Shown here in pieces: positions 18,379 through 26,933 of a stretch of DNA of 64,000 nucleotides. The position numbers and the translations under genes are program-made. The notes below the pieces were generated by a model that saw only the letters and a list, made by a program, of their open reading frames with translations, was not told the DNA's origin and did no database searches. Numbering within the stretch: the first letter of the stretch is position 1; each line of letters opens with the position of its first letter. This DNA comes from Haloplanus natans DSM 17983 (lineage in GTDB: Archaea; Halobacteriota; Halobacteria; Halobacteriales; Haloferacaceae), in NCBI RefSeq assembly GCF_000427685.1, contig NZ_KE386573.1, positions 1 through 64,000 of the forward strand, in the 5' to 3' direction.

Positions 18379-18924
18379 ATGGCCGACTCGTCGCCGGATA
18401 TCGAGTTCACGACCATCCTCTACGGCGTCGTCGCCTCGAACGCCCTGTTTCGCCTCACGCCCGCGGTCGACATCCGAAACGCCATGTTGCTGTTCGCGTT
18501 CGGCATCCTCGCGGCCGACTGGTTCGAATACCGGCTGTCGGCGGCCGCCGTGCCCGACACCGTCGGCGCCGACCTGCGCCAGTTCGGACTCGATATGCTG
18601 ATCCTGGTCGTGTGGGCGTTCTTGCCGGTGTTGCCGGCGACCGCCCTCCCGACGTATCTCGCCGTCGTCGCCGTCTTCGTCGTTCTACAAGGCGTGTGGG
18701 ACGCCGCGTTGCTGGAGACGCCGCCCACCCGCGGCATCCACACCCGGGCCGAGTGGGAACTCGCCGTCGGCTACGGCGCCTTGCTCGGTGCGTCCGTGCT
18801 CGTCCCCGTTTCGCGGCCCGCCCTGTTCGTGGCCGGTGTGGCCCTCTTTCTCGGTCCGAAGGGACTGGCCTGGCGGACGCTGTACCGCCGGGCGAAACGG
18901 GACGGCGCGACGGGCCGGATCTGA
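18379..18924 (+). CDS. Integral membrane protein of unknown function
   Basis: The 181-residue hydrophobic protein has about five predicted membrane segments (for example AMLLFAFGILAADWF, MLILVVWAFLPVLPA and FVAGVALFLGPKGLAW) and short loops, and ends with a basic tail YRRAKRDGATGRI. No family is recognised. It sits 189 bp after serS on the same strand and converges with the SnoaL-like gene, leaving a 3-bp gap. Confidence 0.72.
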   Translation: MADSSPDIEFTTILYGVVASNALFRLTPAVDIRNAMLLFAFGILAADWFEYRLSAAAVPDTVGADLRQFGLDMLILVVWAFLPVLPATALPTYLAVVAVFVVLQGVWDAALLETPPTRGIHTRAEWELAVGYGALLGASVLVPVSRPALFVAGVALFLGPKGLAWRTLYRRAKRDGATGRI

Positions 18925-18927
18925 CGG

Positions 18928-19317
18928 TCAGTCCGTGTACGTCCGCAACGACTCGATGCCCGCATCGCTCACGCGGTGAACGTCGACGAATCCGAACAGG
19001 TCGGTGCCGTCGACGGCTCGCAGTCGGCCCTCGACGAAGACGGCCGACGGGCCGTCGTCTCGCGGCCTCTCGGACACCTCGCCCCCGTTCCGGGACGCCG
19101 CCGTCGTCTCCCCCCCGACGCCCACCGCCTTGAGGACGTGTTCGGTGTCGGTTCGTGGCCGCTCCTCGCGCATGAATCGGACGAACGACTCCGGTCCGTC
19201 CAGGGTCCGGTCGGGACGGTGCTGGACGAAATCGGGCGCGAGGAGGGCACGCAAGCGGTCGTAGTCGCCGGCGTCGACGGTCTCGTAGTACGCCATCGCT
19301 GCGTCGCGACGATCCAT
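18928..19317 (-). CDS. SnoaL-like/ester cyclase-related NTF2-fold protein
   Basis: The 129-residue protein begins MDRRDAAMAYYETVDAGDYDRLRALLAPDFVQHRPDRTLDG. That is the classic start of SnoaL-like NTF2-fold proteins: a helix followed by DFVxHRPD. The rest forms the expected curved beta sheet, with an Arg-rich insertion. These small proteins act as isomerases, hydrolases or non-catalytic ligand binders; the role here is unknown. The ATG at 19317 was chosen over an upstream ATG at 19380 because the fold begins there. Confidence 0.75.
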   Translation of the reverse strand: MDRRDAAMAYYETVDAGDYDRLRALLAPDFVQHRPDRTLDGPESFVRFMREERPRTDTEHVLKAVGVGGETTAASRNGGEVSERPRDDGPSAVFVEGRLRAVDGTDLFGFVDVHRVSDAGIESLRTYTD

Positions 19318-19502
19318 ACCGCCCCGTTCGTCGGTGGGCGGATGAAGCGTTCGGTCCACATAATGACAACAGTTTACCACGAACGGCGCGTGGAGGGACG
19401 TACGAGCGACGGGCCGACGACTTTCTCGCCGATCCCGACGCGCACCGACTGCTCGGACCGGCGTAGCCGAATCCCTTTATTCACTGGCCGCCTGCCCCCG
19501 CT

Positions 19503-19991
19503 GTGGACCTCCACGTTCGCTACGCGGGCGACGACGACCCCGAGAAATGCACCGCCCGCAAACTCGCGCGGTTCGACCTCGCCGAACTCCACCGCTCGGA
19601 CCGGGGGACGCCGTACGGCGTCGTGCTCAACCCCCACGCGGAGCGGGCGCTCTCCCCCGCGGATGCGACGGAGACGCTCGTTGCTCTCGACTGTTCGTGG
19701 GAGTCGGCGGGCGAGGCCCGCTTCTCACTCCCCGGCGAACACCGCGCGCTCCCCTATCTCGTCGCCGCGAACCCGGTCAACTTCGGCAAGCCCTTTCGTC
19801 TGACGACGGTGGAGGCGCTGGCCGCAGGGCTGACCATCCTCGGCGACCGATCCCACGCCGAGCGGGTGCTCTCGAAGTTCACGTGGGGCGAGACGTTTCT
19901 CGAACTCAACGACGAACCGCTGCGGCGGTACGCCGACTGCGACGACTCGGCGGCCGTGGTGGCGGTGCAAGGCGAGTATCTGGATCGGTAG
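19503..19991 (+). CDS. tsr3: Tsr3 family rRNA aminocarboxypropyltransferase
   Basis: The 162-residue protein matches the DUF367/Tsr3 family. Tsr3 transfers the 3-amino-3-carboxypropyl group of SAM to a modified uridine in helix 31 of small-subunit rRNA. Diagnostic stretches are [38 protein letters not shown], and [20 protein letters not shown] followed by [11 protein letters not shown]. It starts with GTG at 19503. A TATA-like tttattc about 28 nt upstream indicates a leaderless transcript. Confidence 0.92.
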   Translation: MDLHVRYAGDDDPEKCTARKLARFDLAELHRSDRGTPYGVVLNPHAERALSPADATETLVALDCSWESAGEARFSLPGEHRALPYLVAANPVNFGKPFRLTTVEALAAGLTILGDRSHAERVLSKFTWGETFLELNDEPLRRYADCDDSAAVVAVQGEYLDR

Positions 19992-20050
19992 GTCGGCGGG
20001 CGCCGCCCGAAGCTGTAGAATCGTCGGTGTGTGCCGCCTAACGGCGGCGT

Positions 20051-20431
20051 ACGCGGTCCCTCAAGCCCGTTCCCACCACCCTCGCCCTGGCCGGTGCCGC
20101 GGTCATCGCCATCGGCGTCCACCAGGGGCTCGTCGGCGTCGGCGCCGTCGCGGCGCGCCGGTGGCGACGCCTCGCCGTCGCCCCAGCCGCGACGGGTTTC
20201 GTCGTCCTGTTCTATACGCTCCGGGCAGTCCTGCACTACGCGCTGGAGCCGGGTCTCTACGTCGAAGTCACGACGTACGGGGCGCCGACGCGGTTCGTCC
20301 TCGGCGCCGAACCGATACTGCTCGTCGCCGGCGGGTTACTCCTCGTCGGCGCCGGCGTCGTCGGGTGGCGTGGAGCCGACCCCGACGGCGCGGAGGACGG
20401 CGAGACGCCGCGCGCGCCGTCGACACGGTAG
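20051..20431 (+). CDS. Membrane protein frame lacking a canonical start codon
   Basis: The frame 20042-20431 reads RSLKPVPTTLALAGAAVIAI, then several hydrophobic helices (FVVLFYTLRAVLHYAL, LLVAGGLLLVGAGVVGW) and a Glu/Asp-rich tail ending at a TAG. Codon use is typical of local genes. After the in-frame TAA at 20039 there is no ATG, GTG or TTG. The best-placed initiator would be ACG at 20051 (T-RSLKPVP). It may start at ACG, be a start-codon mutant, or have a shifted 5' end. It lies between tsr3 and the Nog1-type GTPase. Confidence 0.45.
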   Translation, partial: TRSLKPVPTTLALAGAAVIAIGVHQGLVGVGAVAARRWRRLAVAPAATGFVVLFYTLRAVLHYALEPGLYVEVTTYGAPTRFVLGAEPILLVAGGLLLVGAGVVGWRGADPDGAEDGETPRAPSTR

Positions 20432-20485
20432 TTCTCGCCGGTGCGAACGGACGACCTTTTATCCGCCCGTGTCGAAACGTCGACA

Positions 20486-21490
20486 ATGATTTTCGAAGCC
20501 CTGCCGACCACGCCCCGGTCGGCGGAACTCATCGACAAGGCGTTCTCTCGGGCCGCGCGCACCGGGCGCGCGAAATCCGGCGTCGAGGCCCAGCAGTCGA
20601 TGCTACAGACGGCGGGCAACATCCTCTCGGACAATCTGGAGAACGTGGTGACGGAGTGGCCGGATTTCGGCGTCGTCGATCCGTTCTACCGCGAACTCGC
20701 CGACGCCGTGTTGCACGGCGAGATGAGCACTCGCACCGCCGACGACGGCACCGAACAGACGGGCGTCGACGCCCTCCGGGCGAGCCTCTCGGAAGTGACG
20801 TGGGCGAGCCGTCAGGTCGAGGAGATCCAGCGTGAGTACAACGCGAAACTCCGGAAGACGGACCCCGAGACGGCAAGAAAGCATCGCAAGCAGGCCTTCG
20901 CGCGCATGGCGGACGTGGTCGAGGAAGTCGCCGACGACCTGTTGCGGGTGGGCGAGGCCCGCGACGCCCTCCGTGACCTGCCGGATATCCGCCCGGACGA
21001 ACCCACCATCGTCGTCGCCGGCTACCCGAACGTCGGCAAGTCGTCGTTCGTGAACGCGGTCACGCGCGCCGACAACGAAATCGCCCGGTATCCGTTCACC
21101 ACCCGCCGCATCGGGATCGGTCACTTCGACCGCGACCACATCCGCTACCAGATCATCGACACGCCGGGGCTGCTGGATCGACCGGAAGACGAGCGCAACG
21201 ACATCGAGAGCCAGGCGGTGAGCGCGCTGGCTCACCTCGCCGACGCCGTCCTCTTCGTCGTCGACGCGAGCGAGGCGTGTGGCTACCCGCTCGACGCCCA
21301 ACTCGACCTGCGGGACGCAGTCGTCGACCGTTTCGACGCGCCGGTCCTCACGGTGTGTAACAAGAGCGACCGCTCGCGGGCCGTCGACGCCGACGCCTAC
21401 ATGAGCGTCAGCGAGGGTGACAACGTCGAGAGCGTCCTCGATCTGGCGGTCGAGACGGTGGACTGGGAACCCGACCTCCCCTCGCGCTAG
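20486..21490 (+). CDS. Nog1/Obg-type GTPase
   Basis: The 334-residue protein has an N-terminal helical domain (MIFEALPTTPRSAELIDKAF) like eukaryotic and archaeal Nog1, followed by the G domain: G1 GYPNVGKSS near residue 183, switch I PFTTRRIGIG, G3 DTPGLLDRP and G4 NKSD. Nog1 proteins act in large ribosomal subunit assembly. A TATA box ccttttatcc about 28 nt upstream places the leaderless start at 20486 rather than 20441. The stop overlaps the convergent SIMPL gene's stop by four bases. Confidence 0.92.
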   Translation: MIFEALPTTPRSAELIDKAFSRAARTGRAKSGVEAQQSMLQTAGNILSDNLENVVTEWPDFGVVDPFYRELADAVLHGEMSTRTADDGTEQTGVDALRASLSEVTWASRQVEEIQREYNAKLRKTDPETARKHRKQAFARMADVVEEVADDLLRVGEARDALRDLPDIRPDEPTIVVAGYPNVGKSSFVNAVTRADNEIARYPFTTRRIGIGHFDRDHIRYQIIDTPGLLDRPEDERNDIESQAVSALAHLADAVLFVVDASEACGYPLDAQLDLRDAVVDRFDAPVLTVCNKSDRSRAVDADAYMSVSEGDNVESVLDLAVETVDWEPDLPSR

Positions 21491-22200
21491 GCGGCGGTGT
21501 AGGTCACGTCGACCGTGACGGTGACCGTCACGGGAGCGGGCTGGATGACCGTCCCGCCGCCCTCCGCAGCGTCCTCGAACCGGGCAACGGGGAAGGGCGT
21601 GAACTCCGCGCCGGTCGAGGTCTGCCGGACGCCCGTCACCGAGAGGTCCGCCGCGGACGCGATGCCGTCCGCGTCGGTCCGGGCGGTGTCCATCGCCCGC
21701 TCGAGCGCCGTCACGCGCAGTTCGGCCCGCCGCTCGTCGCTCAGAGTGAAGCGGACGCCGTCGAAGTGCGTTGCGCCGTTACCGACCGCGAGGTCGACGA
21801 TTTCGCCGACCCGGTCGGGCGCCGTCTCTATCGCGAGCGCGTGCACCGCGCGGTAGCCGACCACCTCGCGCTCGCCTCGTGAGTAGTTGTAGACGGGCGC
21901 GATGCCAAACGTCGTCGTCGTCACGTTCGCGTCGGCCACCCCGCCGTCGGCGAGGGCGCCCCGAACGCGCTCGATGTCGCGGGCCACCTGCGCGCGGGCC
22001 GCGTTCGCGCCGTCGGCCGTCGTCTCGACGGCCACGTTCACGACCGCGAGGTCGGGATCGGCGTTCGCCGACCCGGTCGCCGAGACGGAGATGGTCGGTC
22101 CGGACGGGGCGTCTCCGGTGTTCGCACCCGCCTGTAGCGGGCCGATACAGCCGGCGAGGAGGACGAGCACGACGAGTGTCAATGAAACAATAGCTTTCAT
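21487..22200 (-). CDS. SIMPL (DUF541) domain lipoprotein
   Basis: The 237-residue protein has a signal peptide MKAIVSLTLVVLVLLAGC ending in a lipobox (LAGC), so it should be lipid-anchored outside the membrane. The mature part is a SIMPL/DUF541 domain: ISVSATGSANADPDLAVVNV, GIAPVYNY near 100, and a C-terminal beta strand VTVTVTVDVTY. Members are periplasmic or surface proteins sometimes linked to oxidative stress; the molecular role is unclear. The stop overlaps that of the convergent GTPase by four bases. Confidence 0.88.
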   Translation of the reverse strand: MKAIVSLTLVVLVLLAGCIGPLQAGANTGDAPSGPTISVSATGSANADPDLAVVNVAVETTADGANAARAQVARDIERVRGALADGGVADANVTTTTFGIAPVYNYSRGEREVVGYRAVHALAIETAPDRVGEIVDLAVGNGATHFDGVRFTLSDERRAELRVTALERAMDTARTDADGIASAADLSVTGVRQTSTGAEFTPFPVARFEDAAEGGGTVIQPAPVTVTVTVDVTYTAA

Positions 22201-22230
22201 ACCTGTGGGGACGGCGGCCGAGCATATGAA

Positions 22231-23649
22231 CTATCTCCCGTGGTGAACGATAGCGTGGCTCGGCGTCCCGACGGGGGGTCGTTCCGGCGTCTCGGGCGCG
22301 CCGGACCGAACGGTCGCCGCGGCGGCCGTCCGATCGGCGCTCGTCCCCGTGTTGACGGCGACGTACCGGACTTCGACGGTGATGGGGCCGTCGATCCGGA
22401 GGAGGGGATTGTCGAGGGCGTCGATCCGTTCGGCGAGCCGGCCCGCGAGCGCAGGCATCTCCCCTCCGGGCGGGTGGCCGACGGTGATCGTCACGCGTTC
22501 CGGACTGGAGAAGGGAAACGTCTCCTCGTAGGCGACGGTGAGCGAGAGGCGCTCCAACTCCTCGTAGTCGTCGAGCACGTCGTCGACGGCGGCACGGGTG
22601 TTCTCCTCGAACGTCGCGGTTCGGTAGGTACCGTAGGTGACGCCCGCCAGGAGTGAGGAGAGGGCGAGGAGGGCAACGCCGAGCGTGGCGATGCGTTTCA
22701 GCGTCGCCGTCCGTGCCTCCTCGCGTCGGAACCAGTTTTTCGGGCGATAGCCCGTGAGCCAGAGGACCGCCAGCGCCGCGAAGTTGATCGAGAGGAAGTT
22801 GACGAGGACGAGGACGAACGCGCCGGAGACGGTTCGGGGCGATCCCCACGCGAGGCCGATGCCGACGACGGCGGTCGGGGGGACGAGCGCCGCGGCGATC
22901 ATGACGCCCACGAGCGCCGTCGAGACGCCGGTCGAGAGGCTGAGCGCGCCCGCGGCGCCCGCACCGAGCGCGATGACCAGCGAGAGCACGTCCGGAACGA
23001 GGCGTTCCCGCACCTCGTCGATGGCGAACACCTCCGCCGCTTCGAGCGGGACGACGTGGGCCGTTCGGAGCAGCGTCGCGAACGCCCCGGCGGCGACGAC
23101 GGCCAGCACGCCGCCGGCGATCTGGAGTTTCACTCCCCGAAGCAGGAGGTCCCGATCGTCGACGACCGATCCAGTGCTCGTCGCCATCGCGGGGCCGATC
23201 AGCGGCGCGATGACCATCGAGCCGACGACGACGGCCGCGGAGTCGAGCAACAGGCCCGCGGTGGCGACCACGGCGCTCACGACCGTCATGATCACGAACG
23301 TCCGCCAACTCGGTGCGAGCGAGCGCGCCCGTGCCGCCAGTTCCTCGCGCGCGATCCGGTCGCCGTTCTCCTCGCCTTCCTCGTAGCGTTCGACGAGATC
23401 CTCGAATCGCCGCGAGATAACCGTCTCGGCGTCGAGGACGACCGTGTAGGCGTCGCGGTCGAGACCAGCCTCTCGAAGCTCCTCCAAGACCGGCTCCACC
23501 GCCGCCTGCGGGAGCGGGAAGGTTACCGACGCGGTGTATTCGCGGTTGCTGGTCTCCTCCGTGACGACGTAGTCGATGCCCTCGTCGTCGAGGGTCCGCA
23601 GGATCGACTCACGCTTGCCCGCGGGGACCATGACCTGGACGAGTCGCAC
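22231..23649 (-). CDS. DUF389/TIGR00341 family membrane protein
   Basis: The 472-residue protein has a soluble N-terminal region (MRLVQVMVPAGKRESILRTL) with an ACT-like pattern. Five to six membrane segments follow, containing GSMVIAPLIGPAMATS and ALVGVMIAAALVPPTAVVGIGLAWG, the hallmark DUF389 helices. An extracytoplasmic C-terminal domain completes it. The function of the family is unknown; transport has been suggested. It is 30 bp upstream of the SIMPL lipoprotein on the same strand, so the two probably form an operon. Confidence 0.85.
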   Translation of the reverse strand: MRLVQVMVPAGKRESILRTLDDEGIDYVVTEETSNREYTASVTFPLPQAAVEPVLEELREAGLDRDAYTVVLDAETVISRRFEDLVERYEEGEENGDRIAREELAARARSLAPSWRTFVIMTVVSAVVATAGLLLDSAAVVVGSMVIAPLIGPAMATSTGSVVDDRDLLLRGVKLQIAGGVLAVVAAGAFATLLRTAHVVPLEAAEVFAIDEVRERLVPDVLSLVIALGAGAAGALSLSTGVSTALVGVMIAAALVPPTAVVGIGLAWGSPRTVSGAFVLVLVNFLSINFAALAVLWLTGYRPKNWFRREEARTATLKRIATLGVALLALSSLLAGVTYGTYRTATFEENTRAAVDDVLDDYEELERLSLTVAYEETFPFSSPERVTITVGHPPGGEMPALAGRLAERIDALDNPLLRIDGPITVEVRYVAVNTGTSADRTAAAATVRSGAPETPERPPVGTPSHAIVHHGR

Positions 23650-23716
23650 GGACGCATATCCACCCGCGTCGGCAAATAGTCTGTGTCGGGTCGCGGTCCC
23701 GTTCGGTCCGCTCCGT

Positions 23717-24349
23717 TCAGCGGCCGTCGGGGTCGGCCGGCGGCGGCGTCTCGGCGACCTGCAGTTCGTGGACCGTCGTCGCCGTCGTCGTGTCGTCGTC
23801 GACGAGGCCGAACTCGCGCAGGACCGCGAACTCCAGATCGCTGTACCCCTCGCCTTTCCCGACGCGGGCCCCGTCCTCGGCCACCGCGACGCTGCCGCTG
23901 ACGATCAGATCCACCGTCTCCATCCCCGCGGGTCCGACGAGGTCGCCGTACTCGTCGATACCGCCGACGGTGGTCGCGGCGTCGTACTCGTCGATAGCGT
24001 CGGAGTCGAGACGACGGAAGGCCTGCTCGTCGCGCAGGCGCGGCACCGCCACGTACACCGTCTTCCCGTCCCGGAGCGCCACTCGCCGAACCGGCAACTG
24101 CGGAGCGTCGGGATTGGCCTTGATCGTCCCCGCGTCCGCCCACTCGTCGGTCGCGGCGAGCCGGTCGGCCGCCTCGCTCGCGCCCGCGAAATTGGGGATG
24201 CGGCCGTGCGGTGGAAACGGGAACCGGGCGTCGCCGCGTTCTTCCAACTCGTCCCGGATTCGGTCGCGGAGGGCCGCCTTGTCCGTACGACCCGTCGTCG
24301 CTCGCGGTTCATATACGTCGCCCCGACACGCCGAGTTTAAACCCGTCAC
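23717..24349 (-). CDS. 5-formyltetrahydrofolate cyclo-ligase family protein
   Basis: The protein of up to 210 residues matches the haloarchaeal MTHFS-like family: [17 protein letters not shown] near 42, [20 protein letters not shown] near 95, and the nucleotide loop [19 protein letters not shown] near 162. The family converts 5-formyl-THF to methenyl-THF with ATP. The only canonical in-frame start is GTG at 24349, inside the EngB promoter. A TATA box (tatatg, 24309-24318) 28 nt before the ACG in T-DKAALRD (24286) hints at an alternative ACG start. It is divergent from engB. Confidence 0.8.
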   Translation of the reverse strand: MTGLNSACRGDVYEPRATTGRTDKAALRDRIRDELEERGDARFPFPPHGRIPNFAGASEAADRLAATDEWADAGTIKANPDAPQLPVRRVALRDGKTVYVAVPRLRDEQAFRRLDSDAIDEYDAATTVGGIDEYGDLVGPAGMETVDLIVSGSVAVAEDGARVGKGEGYSDLEFAVLREFGLVDDDTTTATTVHELQVAETPPPADPDGR

Positions 24350-24364
24350 CCGTCTATCGACCCT

Positions 24365-24979
24365 ATGTTCGAGGACCGTCCGGACCGCGACGAAGTCGTT
24401 CTCGTCGGCCGGTCCAACGTGGGGAAGTCGACGCTGATGCGCGAGCTAACCGGCCACTCGGTGACGACGGGTCGGAAACCGGGCGTCACCCGCCAGCCCA
24501 ACCACTTCGACTGGGTCTCCGAATCGTTCATGTTCACCGACCTCCCCGGCTTCGGGTTCATGTCCGGGGTGCCGGAGGAGCAACGCGAGCGAATCAAAAC
24601 CGACGTGGTGCGCTACGTCGAGGACAACGCCGCCGACATCCTCGCGGGCGTCCTCGTCGTCGACGGGAAAAGCGTCGTCGACATCATCGACCGCCACAGC
24701 GGCGACGACGAGATTCCACACGACGTGGAGCTGTTTCACTTCCTCCGCGAACTCGGGGTTCCGACCGTCGTCGCCGTCAACAAGATGGACAAGGTCGACG
24801 ACCGGGACGAACGGCTGGACGACCTCTGTGACCGACTGGGCATCCTCCCGCCGTGGCAGCAGTGGCAGGAGACGGTCGCCCCCATCAGCGCCAAGCGGGG
24901 CGACATCGACGCCCTCACCGACGCGCTGGCGACCCACTTCCACGAACAAAAGCGGGACGACCTGCTGAAGTTCCTCTAG
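24365..24979 (+). CDS. engB: Ribosome-biogenesis GTPase EngB/YihA
   Basis: The 204-residue small GTPase has G1 GRSNVGKST near residue 15, G2 [14 protein letters not shown]3 [10 protein letters not shown] and G4 NKMDK near 142, followed by SAK (G5). EngB assists large-subunit maturation. A TATA box tttaaac about 25 nt upstream gives a leaderless start at 24365. The stop codon overlaps the convergent hydroxyacid dehydrogenase stop by four bases. Confidence 0.93.
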   Translation: MFEDRPDRDEVVLVGRSNVGKSTLMRELTGHSVTTGRKPGVTRQPNHFDWVSESFMFTDLPGFGFMSGVPEEQRERIKTDVVRYVEDNAADILAGVLVVDGKSVVDIIDRHSGDDEIPHDVELFHFLRELGVPTVVAVNKMDKVDDRDERLDDLCDRLGILPPWQQWQETVAPISAKRGDIDALTDALATHFHEQKRDDLLKFL

Positions 24980-25914
24980 ACGACGCGATTCGTCAGCGAC
25001 TCGCCCGCATCGAACCGCCGCAGGTTCTCGCGGACGATGGTCGCGACACGCTCGTAGTACTCCTCGTTGAAACCGGCAGCGTGGGGGGTGACGATGACCT
25101 CCTCGCGGTCCCAGAGCGTCGAGTCGGCGGGGAGCGGTTCGGTCTCGAACACGTCGAGACCGGCGCCCGCGAGTTCGTCGGCGTCGAGGGCGTCGACGAG
25201 GGCGGCCTGATCCACGACGGGGCCGCGCGCGACGTTGACGAGGTAGGCGTCGTCGCGCATGGTTTCGAACTCGGCTGCCCCCAGCATCCCCTCGGTGTCG
25301 TCGGTCAGCGGCACCGCGAGGGCGACGAAGCGGGCGTCTGCGATGGCCTCGTGGAGGTCCTCGGGTGGGTAGACGCGGTCCACGCCGTCGACCGGTGTCG
25401 GGGTTCGCTTGACGCCCGTCACCGCCATCCCGAGCGCCGACGCGCGGGAAGCGATGCCCTGACCGAGCGTCCCGAGGCCGACGACGCAGGCCGACTCTCG
25501 ACGGAGCGGGAAGGCGTCGTCCCACGCGGGTTTGACCCACTCGCCGCGCTCCTGATTCGAGCGGTGGACGTGCAGGCGGCGGGCGAACGCGAGCATCAGT
25601 CCGACCCCCGTCTCGCCCACCACGTCGCCGTGGATGCCCGTGCTGTTGGTGAGGGCGACCCCCCGCTCCCGCAGGGCGTCGAACGGGAAGCGATCCACGC
25701 CTGCTTGGATCGAGTGGATCCAGTCGAACTCGGCGTCGAGGAAGCGCTCCTCGTAGGTGAAGGTGACGAGGGCGTCGTAGGCGGCGAGATCGTCGTCGCC
25801 GACGACGCGGACCGTCGGCCCGCCGTCGCCGTCGACGAGGGCGTCACGAAAGACGGACGGCGGGAACACTTCGGCTACCGAGTCGTGGACCCCGAGGGTC
25901 GAAATTTCGGTCAT
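24976..25914 (-). CDS. D-2-hydroxyacid dehydrogenase
   Basis: The 312-residue protein has an NAD-binding Rossmann motif [10 protein letters not shown] near 150 and the catalytic triad of the family: Arg in [10 protein letters not shown], Glu in DVFETEPLP and His in TPHAAGF near 285. It interconverts 2-oxo acids and D-2-hydroxy acids. The start at 25914 ([11 protein letters not shown]) is preceded by a TATA-like ctatag about 32 nt upstream. A longer frame to 25974 lacks support. Confidence 0.92.
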   Translation of the reverse strand: MTEISTLGVHDSVAEVFPPSVFRDALVDGDGGPTVRVVGDDDLAAYDALVTFTYEERFLDAEFDWIHSIQAGVDRFPFDALRERGVALTNSTGIHGDVVGETGVGLMLAFARRLHVHRSNQERGEWVKPAWDDAFPLRRESACVVGLGTLGQGIASRASALGMAVTGVKRTPTPVDGVDRVYPPEDLHEAIADARFVALAVPLTDDTEGMLGAAEFETMRDDAYLVNVARGPVVDQAALVDALDADELAGAGLDVFETEPLPADSTLWDREEVIVTPHAAGFNEEYYERVATIVRENLRRFDAGESLTNRVV

Positions 25915-26135
25915 GCCGACGGCTACCGATGCTGGCACGAAAAACCTATAGTCTCGCTCGGAACTGAATGTCACCCGATCCTGGGGCTGCGCGGGATGGG
26001 TTTCAACCGATACGATCCGTGAACGGTGGCTCGGGAAAATCCCTCGTCATAAGGGGCTCGGAGGGGGTAACTGTCGTCACGGCCACCGACGGCCGTTCGT
26101 CGCGCGGCCTCAAGAACCCCGCGTCTCGGCGGCGT

Positions 26136-26264
26136 TCAGTCGTCGGCGGGCGTCGCTGCCGTCTCGACCCCGTGTGCCGCGACGCCCGCGTAGCGAACCA
26201 GTTCGACACCCAGCGTCAGGAAGGCCGACTCGGGATCGGTCGGGGTGTGGACGCCCTCGTCCAT
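26136..26264 (-). CDS. Small hypothetical protein
   Basis: A 42-residue frame reads MDEGVHTPTDPESAFLTLGVELVRYAGVAAHGVETAATPADD. Its codon choice (mostly GC-ending) and balanced composition look like a real short haloarchaeal gene rather than a shadow. I do not recognise the family. A GTG at 26375 would extend it by 37 Pro/Arg-rich residues that look non-coding. A TATA-like attaat sits near 26388. Confidence 0.42.
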   Translation of the reverse strand: MDEGVHTPTDPESAFLTLGVELVRYAGVAAHGVETAATPADD

Positions 26265-26480
26265 GCCCGTCGACTCGGCGGCGTGACGGATACATTTCGG
26301 CGTGGACTGTCGGCTCCGCGCGCCGCCCGCCGGCCACGGCGGCGCCGGGGGCGCCGAACGATCCGGGTTCACCACTCTTGACCGGGATTAATCGTCGTTA
26401 AATTCGGTTCAAACCGCCGAAATTCGGGTTGACGGGAATCGGGGTTCAATACCCCCCAGCCACACGGATCGAGCGCAACG

Positions 26481-26912
26481 ATGACCCGAACGAAACTCGT
26501 CGCAGTCGCGTTCGCGGCGCTGCTGGTGACCGTCGGTACGGTCGCCGCGGCGCCGGGCAACGCGCCCGTCGACGTCGGTGCGGACGACCAGTACGATGAC
26601 CACGCGGACGCGGCCGCCGACAACGCCGACGACGCGTCCGAAGACGACGACGCGGCGGCGAACGAGTCGAACGACGGTCAGCCCGCCGACGCGGCCGCCG
26701 ACAACGCCGACGGCGCGGCACCCGATGCGGCCGCGGAGAGCGCCGACCGTCGCGGCCCGCCCGCGGATCTGCCCGCGCAGGTGCCCGATCACGTCTCGGC
26801 GATTCACGACCTGATCCGGTCGTTCCTGGGCGGCGATCACGACGGCTCGCTCGGCGAGTCGGTGAGCGACGCGACGCCCGACGACGGTGGCGAGAACGCC
26901 GCGCCGGCGTAA
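26481..26912 (+). CDS. Secreted acidic alanine-rich protein
   Basis: The 143-residue protein has a Sec-type signal peptide MTRTKLVAVAFAALLVTVGT ending at VAAAPG. A low-complexity Asp/Ala/Asn region with two near-identical DAAADNAD blocks follows. A short conserved-looking segment LPAQVPDHVSAIHDLIRSFL precedes an acidic tail. Similar small exported acidic proteins are common in haloarchaea; no function is known. The start fits a TATA-like gttcaata about 30 nt upstream. Confidence 0.75.
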   Translation: MTRTKLVAVAFAALLVTVGTVAAAPGNAPVDVGADDQYDDHADAAADNADDASEDDDAAANESNDGQPADAAADNADGAAPDAAAESADRRGPPADLPAQVPDHVSAIHDLIRSFLGGDHDGSLGESVSDATPDDGGENAAPA

Positions 26913-26933
26913 TCGTCACGCCCGCTGACGCCG

